NCBI GenBank assembly: GCA_030603695.1
Contig: JAUVXF010000006.1
Coordinates: 62,001-126,000 of the forward strand
Origin: Natronohydrobacter sp.
GTDB taxonomy: Bacteria; Pseudomonadota; Alphaproteobacteria; Rhodobacterales; Rhodobacteraceae
Reading direction: 5' to 3'
Length of the DNA stretch: 64,000 nt
Positions 19,440 to 27,735 of the stretch are shown here, one piece after another. How positions within the stretch are numbered: position 1 is the first letter of the stretch; every line of letters begins with the position of its first letter. The position numbers were made by a program, and so were the translations under genes. The notes beneath the pieces are model-generated. The model did not search any database. It was not told where the DNA came from and saw nothing but the letters and a program-made list of their open reading frames with translations.

Positions 19440-21242
19440 TCACTGCCCGCCCGTTGCTTCCGTCGCCTGCTCGCCAAATTGCAGCGCATGCAGCCGGGCA
19501 TAGGCCCCGCCCTGTGCCAGCAACTCTGCATGCGTGCCCTGTTCCACCACGCGCCCGCGATCCATCACGACAATCTGATCAGCATTGCGCACGGTCGACA
19601 GCCTGTGCGCAATGACAAGCGTTGTGCGCCCCTTGGCCAGACGCGCCAGCGCCTCTTGCACAAACGCTTCGGATTTCGCATCCAGCGCGCTTGTGGCCTC
19701 GTCCAGCAGCAAGATGGGGGCATCGCGCAACAAGGCGCGCGCAATGGCCACGCGCTGGCGCTGCCCCCCGGACAGGCTGGAACCGCGCGGGCCTGCAAGG
19801 CTATCCACCCCATTGGGCAAAAGCGGCAAAAAATTATCCACATAGGCATCGCGCAGCGCCGCCTGCAAGGCGGCATCGGGCACATCCTCTGCGCCCATCA
19901 GGATATTGTCGCGCAAGCTTTCATCAAACAGCGCCGTATCCTGACTGACCACCGCAAACAGCTTGCGCAGCGCGGCCAGATCCATGCCCCGCACATCCTG
20001 CCCGCCAATCAGCACCGCGCCATCTGTCACATCTGCAAGCCGGGTTAGCAGGGTAAAAACCGTGGTCTTGCCCGCGCCTGACGGGCCAACAATGGCCGTT
20101 GTCTTGCCCGCAGGGGCGGTAAAGGACAAATCCTGCAACACAGGTTCGCTGTCATAGGCGAAAGAGACATTGCGCAATTCCACGCTTGCCTTCTCGCGCG
20201 CAGGAATTGGCAGATGCGGCGGTGGCGGGTTTGTCACGCGCGGCTGGATCTGCAACAGCGCATGTGTGCGTTCAAGAGAGGCCAGAATCGCCTGCCATTC
20301 TGCCAGCAGCGCCGAAAAACGGCGCATGGGATCAAACAACAGGCCCAGCGATGTGAAGAACGACATGAACTGCCCGACACTGCGCGTGCCTTCAATGATC
20401 TGCAAGCCGCCATAGACCAGCACCAGCGCAAAGCCGATTGCCGCGCCAAAATCCATAACCGTGGGAACGGCCGCTTGCCCGATTGCCGCGCGCGTTGCCT
20501 TGCGGACATAGTTTTGCATGATCGCACGAAAGCGCCCGACCTCGCGCGCCTCGGAACCTGTCAGTTGCAAGGTGGCTATGCCATGAAATGCCTCGTCCAG
20601 CCGGTTGGAACTGTCAGCCGCCGCAATGCGCGCATCTGTGCTGCGCCGCCGGATAAGGCGCTGGATGGCAATCAACGGCAGCCCAAGCAGCGGCAGGCCC
20701 AGAAGGGCAATCAGCGTCCATTGCCAATCTGTCCACAACGCCACGCCAAACAGCACGATCACCGCCGCACCATCGCGGCCCAGCCCGGTAATCAGGCCAT
20801 TGAACACACCCCCCAAGGCGCCACTGTCGCCGCGCACACGTTCAATCAGAACCCCCGGCGCATGATGCTTGAAAAACCCCTGATCCAGCCGCGCAACATG
20901 GGTCAGCAACATCGCCTGCAATTCGGCGGTGGCCTGATGCGCCTGCCATGCCATCAGTGATTTATGCACCAGCCGCGCCAGCCCGCGCCCGAAAAACACG
21001 GCCGCCATGGCCAGCGCCACCAGCACAACCCGGCCCCTGTCGCCTGCGATGAACACATCATCAAACATGGGCTGCACAAGATAGCTGAATGCGCCAAGGG
21101 TTGCGGCCTCCAGCACCATGAACAGCACAGCCAGCCCGATGATGGGCAAACGATGGCGGATAAAGCTGTCCCACAGCCAGCGCGCCACCACTCTGTCGTG
21201 ACGCGCCTGGGCTTTGCGGGGGGCAAGGGGGGTATCTGACAC
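19440..21242 (-). CDS. ABC exporter, fused membrane and ATPase domains (MsbA-like)
   Basis: A 600-residue half-transporter that works as a homodimer in the inner membrane. Residues ~25-330 form the ABC_membrane type 1 domain with about six helices. The ATPase domain has Walker A GPSGAGKTT, signature SLSGGQRQR, Walker B ILLLDEATSALD and the switch His in VIAHRLSTV. It resembles MsbA and related lipid or lipid A flippases, but many exporters share this architecture, so cargo is unproven. It lies 72 bp downstream of the curli genes on the same strand, which could mean co-transcription or coincidence. Confidence 0.88.
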   Translation of the reverse strand: MSDTPLAPRKAQARHDRVVARWLWDSFIRHRLPIIGLAVLFMVLEAATLGAFSYLVQPMFDDVFIAGDRGRVVLVALAMAAVFFGRGLARLVHKSLMAWQAHQATAELQAMLLTHVARLDQGFFKHHAPGVLIERVRGDSGALGGVFNGLITGLGRDGAAVIVLFGVALWTDWQWTLIALLGLPLLGLPLIAIQRLIRRRSTDARIAAADSSNRLDEAFHGIATLQLTGSEAREVGRFRAIMQNYVRKATRAAIGQAAVPTVMDFGAAIGFALVLVYGGLQIIEGTRSVGQFMSFFTSLGLLFDPMRRFSALLAEWQAILASLERTHALLQIQPRVTNPPPPHLPIPAREKASVELRNVSFAYDSEPVLQDLSFTAPAGKTTAIVGPSGAGKTTVFTLLTRLADVTDGAVLIGGQDVRGMDLAALRKLFAVVSQDTALFDESLRDNILMGAEDVPDAALQAALRDAYVDNFLPLLPNGVDSLAGPRGSSLSGGQRQRVAIARALLRDAPILLLDEATSALDAKSEAFVQEALARLAKGRTTLVIAHRLSTVRNADQIVVMDRGRVVEQGTHAELLAQGGAYARLHALQFGEQATEATGGQ

Positions 21243-21314
21243 GGCCTGCCTGTCACGTTGCTGCGGTTGGCTAGGGCATATCGCCTTTGCAACAGGCTGG
21301 AAAGCCCAGATTGC

Positions 21315-21725
21315 TTAGGGCGCAAATTGCAGCAAAATCCCGGCCTGCCCGCCTGTCTGGGCAATATCGGCCTGCGCACCGCGCCCGAATTGCAAGATAA
21401 CCTGCGCATTGGGCGCGCCGGATTGCGACAGGGTGGCGCTATGATCGGCCCCTCTTTGGCGGATGATCGCGCGCTGGCCGCTGCCCTGTTGCAGCAGCGC
21501 CGCCGCATGGCCCTGCCCGCGCTGGCCGATATCGGCGCCCACGCGCAGATCGCGGCGCAGCGCATAAAGCGTGATCGCGGTAGAGAGAAGCTGCGCCTCT
21601 GTCGTGCTGCGCGGGGTCAGCGAGAGCGAGATCGCCCCGGCAGCCGCAGTCGAGCCAAGCGTGGCGGCAATCAGCGCCGCGCCCAACAGGCGCGGCAGGC
21701 GGGGTTTGGCTGGGGTGATCTTCAT
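21315..21725 (-). CDS. Curlin-repeat protein, CsgB-like
   Basis: A 136-residue secreted protein with a signal sequence (LLGAALIAATLGSTAAAGA) and then four to five degenerate curlin repeats of about 22 residues, with the Gln-x-Gly pattern: GADIGQRGQG, ALLQQGSGQ, IIRQRGADHS, TLSQSGAPNA, DIAQTGGQA. The repeats carry more Arg than CsgA, typical of the nucleator CsgB, which seeds CsgA polymerisation at the outer membrane. It is third in the csgA-csgH-csgB order. The assignment to CsgB rather than another curlin variant is inference from position and composition. Confidence 0.75.
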   Translation of the reverse strand: MKITPAKPRLPRLLGAALIAATLGSTAAAGAISLSLTPRSTTEAQLLSTAITLYALRRDLRVGADIGQRGQGHAAALLQQGSGQRAIIRQRGADHSATLSQSGAPNAQVILQFGRGAQADIAQTGGQAGILLQFAP

Positions 21726-21769
21726 GGCAAAACTCCGTTTCTGGGCAAAAGGGTTACAGCGCGACAGCG

Positions 21770-22189
21770 TTACAGGGCGGCTTGGCGGCAGGTGCGGGTT
21801 TTGCCATTGGCCGTAACGCTAAGTTCGGCCTGAAATTCGCGGCTGCGGCCCGAAAACTTGGCCTCTCCCAGAATCGCGGCCTCGCCTGCTTTCAGATCAA
21901 ATTCTCCGCCCTGCCGGATCGTGGCCCGACCGCCAGCGCTGCGCTGCTCCACCTCCAGCTGATAGGTGCCCCGGCTGGGCTGGTGCGCCTGTGCATGGGC
22001 AGAGATTGTAACCTGACGGTTATGTTCCGTCAGGCGCAATTCGCAGACAAACGGATCACGCGCGGGTTTGGGCGTGGCGCTGGCCAGAACAGCCGTCGCG
22101 GGTTGGGTAGCATGCGATGTGGCCAGACTGGCGGCAAACGCGGCCCCGGTTACAACCAAGGCGGCTGCGGTATAGGATAAGACAGACAT
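21770..22189 (-). CDS. csgH: Curli amyloid inhibitor CsgH-like
   Basis: A 139-residue exported protein with an N-terminal signal or anchor (SYTAAALVVTGAAFAASLA) and a compact C-terminal domain of roughly 95 residues starting at CELRLTEHNRQVTIS and ending KTRTCRQAAL. The two Cys at the ends and the predicted beta-sandwich match the CsgH/CsgC family, which blocks premature CsgA aggregation in the periplasm; CsgH is the alphaproteobacterial form. Its location between csgA and a csgB-like gene supports the call. Ribosome site ACAGGAGAGTGCC precedes the ATG. Confidence 0.8.
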   Translation of the reverse strand: MSVLSYTAAALVVTGAAFAASLATSHATQPATAVLASATPKPARDPFVCELRLTEHNRQVTISAHAQAHQPSRGTYQLEVEQRSAGGRATIRQGGEFDLKAGEAAILGEAKFSGRSREFQAELSVTANGKTRTCRQAAL

Positions 22190-22220
22190 GGCACTCTCCT
22201 GTGCGATAGGGTGTTTTTAG

Positions 22221-22256
22221 CCCTTGCGCCGGAAACAGATGGCCCCGGCGCAAGGG
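22221..22256 (-). promoter_or_regulatory. Perfect 12-bp hairpin between csgA and csgH
   Basis: CCCTTGCGCCGG (22221-22232) pairs perfectly with CCGGCGCAAGGG (22245-22256) across a 12-nt loop, just after the csgA stop. No U run follows on the minus strand. It likely protects the csgA transcript end or attenuates read-through into csgH and csgB, so that the major fibre subunit is made in excess (inference). Confidence 0.6.
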
Positions 22257-22267
22257 GTGCGGGGCGC

Positions 22268-22711
22268 TTAATCCTGAATGATCAGCACCACATTGCCATT
22301 GCCGTGCTGGGTTGCTTTGGCGGTATTGCCAGAGCCTGTCTGGATCACGCCCACAGCGTTGCGATGGCCACCTTGGGTAACGGTTGCATCATTGCGACAG
22401 CCCATCTGGGAAATGCCCACGATATTGCGCGCGCCGCCCTGTTCGGTATCGGCCACATTGTTGCAGCCGGATTGGCCGACAACCACACGGTTGCGCGCGC
22501 CATCCTGACGGTTCAGCGCCAGATTGCCCCGGCCATTCTGGGTGATGCTGATACGCTGGCGGTGGCCTTGCTGGGTGGTGGCGATACTGTTCTCGCGCCC
22601 CCATTGATCCACCGTTACACGGTTGGAACCTGCATCGGCTGGCAGGGCAGTGAGGGCCAGAAGGGCGGATAGCGCCGCGCCGGCAAGAGTATGGGGCAAG
22701 GCAAAACGCAT
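22268..22711 (-). CDS. csgA: Major curlin subunit CsgA-like
   Basis: A 147-residue secreted amyloid subunit. Residues 1-27 are a signal peptide ending in LPADA. Then come about six 22-residue curlin repeats with Q-x-G-x-x-N (VDQWGREN, ITQNGRGN, VGQSGCNN, ISQMGCRN, VIQTGSGN, final QD). These stack into a beta-solenoid fibre on the cell surface. Unusually, repeats 3 and 4 carry Cys at the same position (Cys83 and Cys105, 22 residues apart). The start at 22711 follows GAGGAGATTATCC; the frame is open to 22909. CsgEFG export genes are not in the window. Confidence 0.85.
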   Translation of the reverse strand: MRFALPHTLAGAALSALLALTALPADAGSNRVTVDQWGRENSIATTQQGHRQRISITQNGRGNLALNRQDGARNRVVVGQSGCNNVADTEQGGARNIVGISQMGCRNDATVTQGGHRNAVGVIQTGSGNTAKATQHGNGNVVLIIQD

Positions 22712-22887
22712 GGATAATCTCCTCATCTTTGTGTCGGTTCCGGGCTTTGGGCCTTGCGCCTTTGGCAGCGCGGCCAGCCCTTGCGGATCATCCGCCCCCC
22801 CACGCTGCGGCAGATGCGCCATGACAGGCAATATCGCCCCGATGTCAGCCAATAGCCGCGCGCATGTTATCCGATAACGGCCCCGCC

Positions 22888-22919
22888 AAAACCAAACGCG
22901 GCCCCACAAGGGGGCCGCG
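22888..22919 (-). terminator. Terminator of the cellulose operon
   Basis: On the minus strand CGCGGCCCC/GGGGCCGCG form a 9-bp stem with a 5-nt loop followed by a T-rich tail (TTTGGTTTT). It lies about 45 bp beyond the stop of the last bcs-operon gene and before csgA, so the two matrix systems are probably separate transcripts. Confidence 0.7.
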
Positions 22920-22964
22920 CTTACACAGGCAAAAGGCGGGAGGTTTACGCCTTATGGCCCCTGT

Positions 22965-24374
22965 TTATGGCCCCTGTGTCGCGTTCAGCCCTGCGCGGGT
23001 TTCCGCAGTTGCAAGCTGCATATGCAGGCGTTCGAATTCGGCGCGCGCCTGTGCGCGCTGCCCGGAATTGAGATAGGCATAAGCGCGCAGCATCGCCAGA
23101 TCACGGCGCAAGCTGCCATTCACCTGCTCCAGCGCGTTGAAATAGCCAATCGCCTGCCGGTAATCCCCGGCGCGATAGGCGCGCACCCCGCGCTGATCCA
23201 GCACAATGGTTTCAATCTCGCGGTGCTGCGTCTCACTCAGCCGCACCTGAGAGGCCACTTGCGCGCCCTGTTCTGTCATGTTCATGGCCAAAAGCGATAG
23301 CGCCATGCCGAAATGCGCATCGCGCCGCACATTTGGCCCCAGCGCATCGCCCAAGGCAGCGGCGGCCTGAAAGCCCACCAAGGCTTCGGTCGGGCGCTGG
23401 TGGCTATAGGCGCACCAAGAGCGTTCATACAGCACCTCGACAGAGGCGGGGGCGTGTGACGCAGCCAGACAGCTTGCGAATTGTTCCTGCTCTTTCAGGC
23501 GGCGCACCTGCGCAAGGCGGCCATCGCCGCGCAGCGGCAAGGCCCCTGCGGGTGCAACCGGGGGTGGGCTGGATGGGGCGGGCGCGGCCTGGGGCAATGC
23601 CGCCGCTTGCCTTGGCGCGGTAGGCGCAGCAGGGGCAGGCGCAGCCGCGGGCGCGGCCCCACCGCCCAGCAAGCTGCGCTCCAGCGCATCCAGCTGCGCC
23701 TGTGCGCCGGGATTGTAGCGGCGGGCAAGGGCAAAACTCTCGCGCAATTCTGCGGGAGAGGAAACGGCGCTGGATTTCTCCAGCGTCGTTTGCATATGGC
23801 CAAGGCTGGTGCAGGATTGCAGCGTGTTGCGATAGGTTGTCAGCGCGGCGGGCTTTTGCCCGGCCAGCACATACATATCGGCCAGCAGCCATGCGTTGTT
23901 GATCCGCTCGCAACTCATCAACTGGGGGGCGCGGCGGGCAGTTTCAATCGCGCGCGGGGCGTTGCGCGCGGCCACTGCGGCATCAAAACTATCCTGCGCC
24001 TCGTTTGTTTCCAGAACGCGCAGCATGTCAGAGGGGGGTGTCCAGCCAGCCTGTGCGGCGCGGCCCTGATCTATCAACTGGCGGGCGGTGGCGTAATCGC
24101 GCCGCTCTATCTGCCGCCAGATCGCGCCTTCATCCACGCTGGCCACGCTGGGCGCGGCCAATAGCTCTCGCAGATCCGAGGGCGGGCGCCAATCGGGAAA
24201 GGCCAGCCGCAAGCGGCGCAATTCGGCCTGTGTGGCGGTGCTGTCATCTTGCTGGATGTAAAACCGCAAGGCGCGCAAATCTTCAAAACTGGCGGTCTGG
24301 GCATGGGCCGCGCCAAGACCCGCCACAAGGGCCATCACTGCGGCGGGCAGGATCACAGCAGAGCGCAGCCTCAT
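22965..24374 (-). CDS. Secreted repeat (TPR-like) protein at the end of the cellulose operon
   Basis: A 469-residue exported protein: signal peptide (ILPAAVMALVAGLGAAHAQ), an alpha-helical N-terminal half with repeat-like AL/AR-rich helices, a Pro/Ala-rich linker around residues 275-315, and a second helical half resembling TPRs (LVGFQAAAALGDALGPN, AYLNSGQRAQARAEFERL). The ATG at 24374 overlaps the bcsZ stop (ATGA), so it is part of the bcs operon. It occupies the place of BcsC but has no C-terminal outer-membrane beta-barrel. It might be the periplasmic scaffold for cellulose export, with the pore encoded elsewhere (inference). No defined family recognised. Confidence 0.75.
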   Translation of the reverse strand: MRLRSAVILPAAVMALVAGLGAAHAQTASFEDLRALRFYIQQDDSTATQAELRRLRLAFPDWRPPSDLRELLAAPSVASVDEGAIWRQIERRDYATARQLIDQGRAAQAGWTPPSDMLRVLETNEAQDSFDAAVAARNAPRAIETARRAPQLMSCERINNAWLLADMYVLAGQKPAALTTYRNTLQSCTSLGHMQTTLEKSSAVSSPAELRESFALARRYNPGAQAQLDALERSLLGGGAAPAAAPAPAAPTAPRQAAALPQAAPAPSSPPPVAPAGALPLRGDGRLAQVRRLKEQEQFASCLAASHAPASVEVLYERSWCAYSHQRPTEALVGFQAAAALGDALGPNVRRDAHFGMALSLLAMNMTEQGAQVASQVRLSETQHREIETIVLDQRGVRAYRAGDYRQAIGYFNALEQVNGSLRRDLAMLRAYAYLNSGQRAQARAEFERLHMQLATAETRAGLNATQGP

Positions 24375-25447
24375 AGCGGCACACATTCGGGCAGGGCATC
24401 TGTTGCGGCAAACATGGCAAAAAGCTGCAAGGTGGCCGGATAATAGGGCTGATTGGGCGTGAAAGGGGGAATATGCGCGCCAAGGCTGTTCTGGCCTGCG
24501 CATAGCACCACGCCTGCCAGCGCCTGATAGCCGGGATCGGCGCTTGTTTCCAAAACCACGCCCGACATTGGCTCTATCACGGTGGGGGCGCTTTCTCCGG
24601 GCTGTAGCGTGCGTTCATAAACGGCCGCCATACGGCGCACGGCCATGTGCTGGCCCATCCGCGACCAGACCAGAAACAGAGGCACGCGAATGGCCTCATA
24701 GCCCGTATTCGCCGAAAGGGTGGCAGAGGGCGCAATGCCGCGCGCGCTGACATCCACCCAATCAGGCACCAGCCCGACAGCGGCGATGGCATCCATCATC
24801 TCTTGCCCATGCTGCGCGCAGGCGGCAAGCGCTGTCACCCCTGTTGCGGCAGCCAGTTCACGCATGGCAAGGGGCATGTAATAAGACGGGTTCAGCGTGA
24901 CATGCGCCTCATGGGCAAAGCCGAAGGCGGCGGGCAGAAACACCAGCCTGTCAGGCGCGCCGGGCATGGGTTTGATGCAATGTGCCGCCAGTGCCAGCGC
25001 AATTTCGGTTGCGCGCGCCAGATAGGCGGGTTGCTGAAACTGCGCCGCCGCCCGCACCAAGGCCCATGCAAAGAACAAATCCCCGTCCGAGGCATTGTTG
25101 CGATCTGGCACAGGGTTGGCCTGCCCCGGCAACCAGCGCCACGCAAGCAGGGGATCAGGCCGAATGGCCAGATGCCGTTCTGTCCAGTTCAGCATCAAGC
25201 GAAAGGCGGCTTCATCCTTGAACAGGGTGGCGGCCAGCATGCCATAGCCCTGCCCTTCGGAATGGCTGGCCTGCTGTTGCAGCCCATCCACCACCCGGCC
25301 ATCGGATTGCAAAAACGCCGCTTTCCAACTGTCCCAAACCGGCCCTGCGGCGCGCAGCTGGTCACTATCCACCAGCGCCAGCGCCTGCCCGCCCATCAGT
25401 GCGCCCCCAAGCACAGAGGCCGTGGCCAGAAAATCGCGTCGCTTCAT
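24371..25447 (-). CDS. bcsZ: Cellulase of the bcs operon, glycoside hydrolase family 8
   Basis: A 358-residue periplasmic endo-beta-1,4-glucanase that trims nascent cellulose. The GH8 catalytic acid is in SHSEGQGYGM (Glu near residue 64), and the catalytic Asp region is in NNASDGDLFFAWAL. The N-terminus has twin arginines in MKRRDFLATAS followed by a hydrophobic stretch, so Tat export is likely. Length is typical. It overlaps bcsB upstream and the repeat protein downstream by ATGA, so all are translated as a chain. Confidence 0.93.
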   Translation of the reverse strand: MKRRDFLATASVLGGALMGGQALALVDSDQLRAAGPVWDSWKAAFLQSDGRVVDGLQQQASHSEGQGYGMLAATLFKDEAAFRLMLNWTERHLAIRPDPLLAWRWLPGQANPVPDRNNASDGDLFFAWALVRAAAQFQQPAYLARATEIALALAAHCIKPMPGAPDRLVFLPAAFGFAHEAHVTLNPSYYMPLAMRELAAATGVTALAACAQHGQEMMDAIAAVGLVPDWVDVSARGIAPSATLSANTGYEAIRVPLFLVWSRMGQHMAVRRMAAVYERTLQPGESAPTVIEPMSGVVLETSADPGYQALAGVVLCAGQNSLGAHIPPFTPNQPYYPATLQLFAMFAATDALPECVPL

Positions 25448-27735
25448 GTTTTGTGTTCCCGTGTTGAGATGACCAGCCGCAAGGCGATCAGCGCTGAAAG
25501 CGCGGCAATGCCAAGCATGAGGATCGTGTAGAAAATGGGCCGCGCAGAAACGATATTGCCCAAGGCGGCGCGGAAATTATGCCGCGTCCAGGGTTCCAGC
25601 AATTGCGGCGTGCGATCGGGCGCAAACCAGTTTGACCAAGCGCCATCATGTCCCAAAATGGACACCTGCCCGCGCGGCCCGGCCCCCAGCGCCCGCGCGC
25701 GGGCAATGGCATGCGCGATACTGCCCATATCGCTATCGGGGCCGCGCAGCATCCAGATGTCATCTGGCCGCTCTGGGTCTAGCTGGAACAAAACCGCCTG
25801 CCCGCGCTGCTGCGCCAGCCACAGGTTCAGATCATCCCCGCTGGCAGGAAAAACACGGCCCATCAGGCGCAAGGCATGGTCTGACAGCGTGGCCCAGCCT
25901 GCGCCCAGCGCAACCGACAGGCCGCGCGCCTCTGTCACCGGGGCGCGGAACGGGTCTAGCTCTGCTGGCGCGGCTTCGGCCAGAAGCGCAGGCGCGGCCT
26001 GTGGGGCCAGAAGCGCGTTTTCCAAAAGCACGCGGTTGGCGCGGTATCGGCCAGTCGGGATTGAACCCATATCCTCTATCGCGATCAGATGCAGCGCAGC
26101 CGGGCGCGGTGCCGCATGGCTGCGCGCAAGCGCTGCGGCCAACATGGCCTCGTCTATCGGGGCAAAGGCGCGGCTGCTCATATCGTTGCGCTGCAACGAT
26201 CCGGGCGCAAGGGCGGCAAAGGCATGGCCCATATCGGCAATCTTCATTGGCGGGCTGTAGGGCACATGCAGGGCCGAACTGCCGCCAATCTGCAAAAACG
26301 GCATCTCTTGCGCCGCGCAGGGCAGCGCGGGGGGATCACCGGGGACAAACATCTCGAAGCTCAGAACATTCAGCCCAGATTGCAGCGCGCGGGCCTCGAA
26401 ATCTATGGGGAAGCGCGAAATGGGCTGCCCCCCTGCGCCGCGCAGTGGCAGCATCCGAACCGAGGTGTCATTCACCTTTACCAACAGAACAGACCCTTCG
26501 GGCAAGTCGGGCGCATAGGCATAATCCAGATAAATCCGCGCTTTGGCGGCAGTCAGGATCAGCCAATCCTCTGGCAGGCGGAAGGTGTGGTCACGCTGGG
26601 CATAGCGCTGGGCAAAGCGCTCTGTCTCTGCGCCGAAATCCGAAAAGGCAACCAGTTGTTGCGGCGCGATCAGAGGGGCGCGCTGGCCTTGGGCCTGGGG
26701 TTGCAGGGAGCCAAGAGCGGCAAACATATCCTCTGGCCGCGTGCCTTGGGCGATTTCCAGCACCATGACCAAGGCCCCATCCCCACCGCGCACAAACCGC
26801 GCGCGGCTTTGGGCGGCGGGCAACAGGGTTATGCGCGCAGCCGCCGGCACCTCTGGCGCGAGTGTCCAGAAATCGTGAAAGGCAAAGGCCAGCGGCGCGC
26901 CGCCCAGAACCTGATTAAGCCGCGCAACAAGAAAGCCGCGCCAGATATCATCTTCGGCGCCCAAACCCTCCAGCCCGCGAATTTCAATCGCGCCTAGCCC
27001 CGCAGCCTGCGCGGCCAAGGCGATTAGAAAATCCTCTGCATCGGGCTGGTCTGGCGCATCTGGCGGGGCCAGAATCAGCCCGCTCTGGGCCAGATCAATA
27101 TCCGTCCACAGATCGAAACTGGCCTCTGGCCCGCAGAAAATGCGATGATGCTGGCGAAATTCGATCTGCACATGGTTGCGCCCGGCCTGCAACAGCCCCG
27201 GCGCAATGGCCATGCGATCTGCCCCAAAAGCCGCGATATGGGTCAGGTTGCGCGTGCCAATCTCTTGCCCATTCACCCAAACCCGCAGGCCAGAGCGTTC
27301 GGGCAGATTGTTGATGCCCGACAGGGTGACAAGCTGCAATTGTGCGTCGCGGCTATTGGGCTGGGCATAAAGATCAAACTCCAGCACGGCGCGTTCGCCT
27401 GTAATGCGCGTAATGCCTGCCTGAACACGATAGGACAAATCCACCAGCCGCAACGGCGATATGCGCGGGGCGCGCTGCCCATCTTGCGTGCCGGGCGCGG
27501 CCAATTGTGCTTCGGCCACGCGGCGGGCGGGATCTATGCGCGCATCCAGCCCGATATCCAGCCCGCTATCGCGTGGCATGTCGGGCAAGAGCAGGCCGTC
27601 ATTCTCTGGCAGCACAATCAGACCACCATCACCAGTTTGCGCAAGCACAGGGCCAAAACCCGCCGAAAGACAGGCCGCAAGCGCAAATATGCGCAGGGCG
27701 CATGGGGGTTTGGGCTGTGTGGGGACGCGAATCAT
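25444..27735 (-). CDS. bcsB: Cellulose synthase regulatory subunit BcsB
   Basis: A 763-residue periplasmic partner of BcsA that guides the glucan out of the membrane pore. It has an N-terminal signal (ALRIFALAACLSAGFGPVLAQ), long beta-rich carbohydrate-binding and flavodoxin-like domains (VDLSYRVQAGITRITGERAV, FDLWTDIDLAQSG), and a single C-terminal anchor helix (FYTILMLGIAALSALIALRL) that packs on BcsA. Length fits the family. Overlaps at both ends (ATGA) with bcsA and bcsZ. Confidence 0.95.
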   Translation of the reverse strand: MIRVPTQPKPPCALRIFALAACLSAGFGPVLAQTGDGGLIVLPENDGLLLPDMPRDSGLDIGLDARIDPARRVAEAQLAAPGTQDGQRAPRISPLRLVDLSYRVQAGITRITGERAVLEFDLYAQPNSRDAQLQLVTLSGINNLPERSGLRVWVNGQEIGTRNLTHIAAFGADRMAIAPGLLQAGRNHVQIEFRQHHRIFCGPEASFDLWTDIDLAQSGLILAPPDAPDQPDAEDFLIALAAQAAGLGAIEIRGLEGLGAEDDIWRGFLVARLNQVLGGAPLAFAFHDFWTLAPEVPAAARITLLPAAQSRARFVRGGDGALVMVLEIAQGTRPEDMFAALGSLQPQAQGQRAPLIAPQQLVAFSDFGAETERFAQRYAQRDHTFRLPEDWLILTAAKARIYLDYAYAPDLPEGSVLLVKVNDTSVRMLPLRGAGGQPISRFPIDFEARALQSGLNVLSFEMFVPGDPPALPCAAQEMPFLQIGGSSALHVPYSPPMKIADMGHAFAALAPGSLQRNDMSSRAFAPIDEAMLAAALARSHAAPRPAALHLIAIEDMGSIPTGRYRANRVLLENALLAPQAAPALLAEAAPAELDPFRAPVTEARGLSVALGAGWATLSDHALRLMGRVFPASGDDLNLWLAQQRGQAVLFQLDPERPDDIWMLRGPDSDMGSIAHAIARARALGAGPRGQVSILGHDGAWSNWFAPDRTPQLLEPWTRHNFRAALGNIVSARPIFYTILMLGIAALSALIALRLVISTREHKT

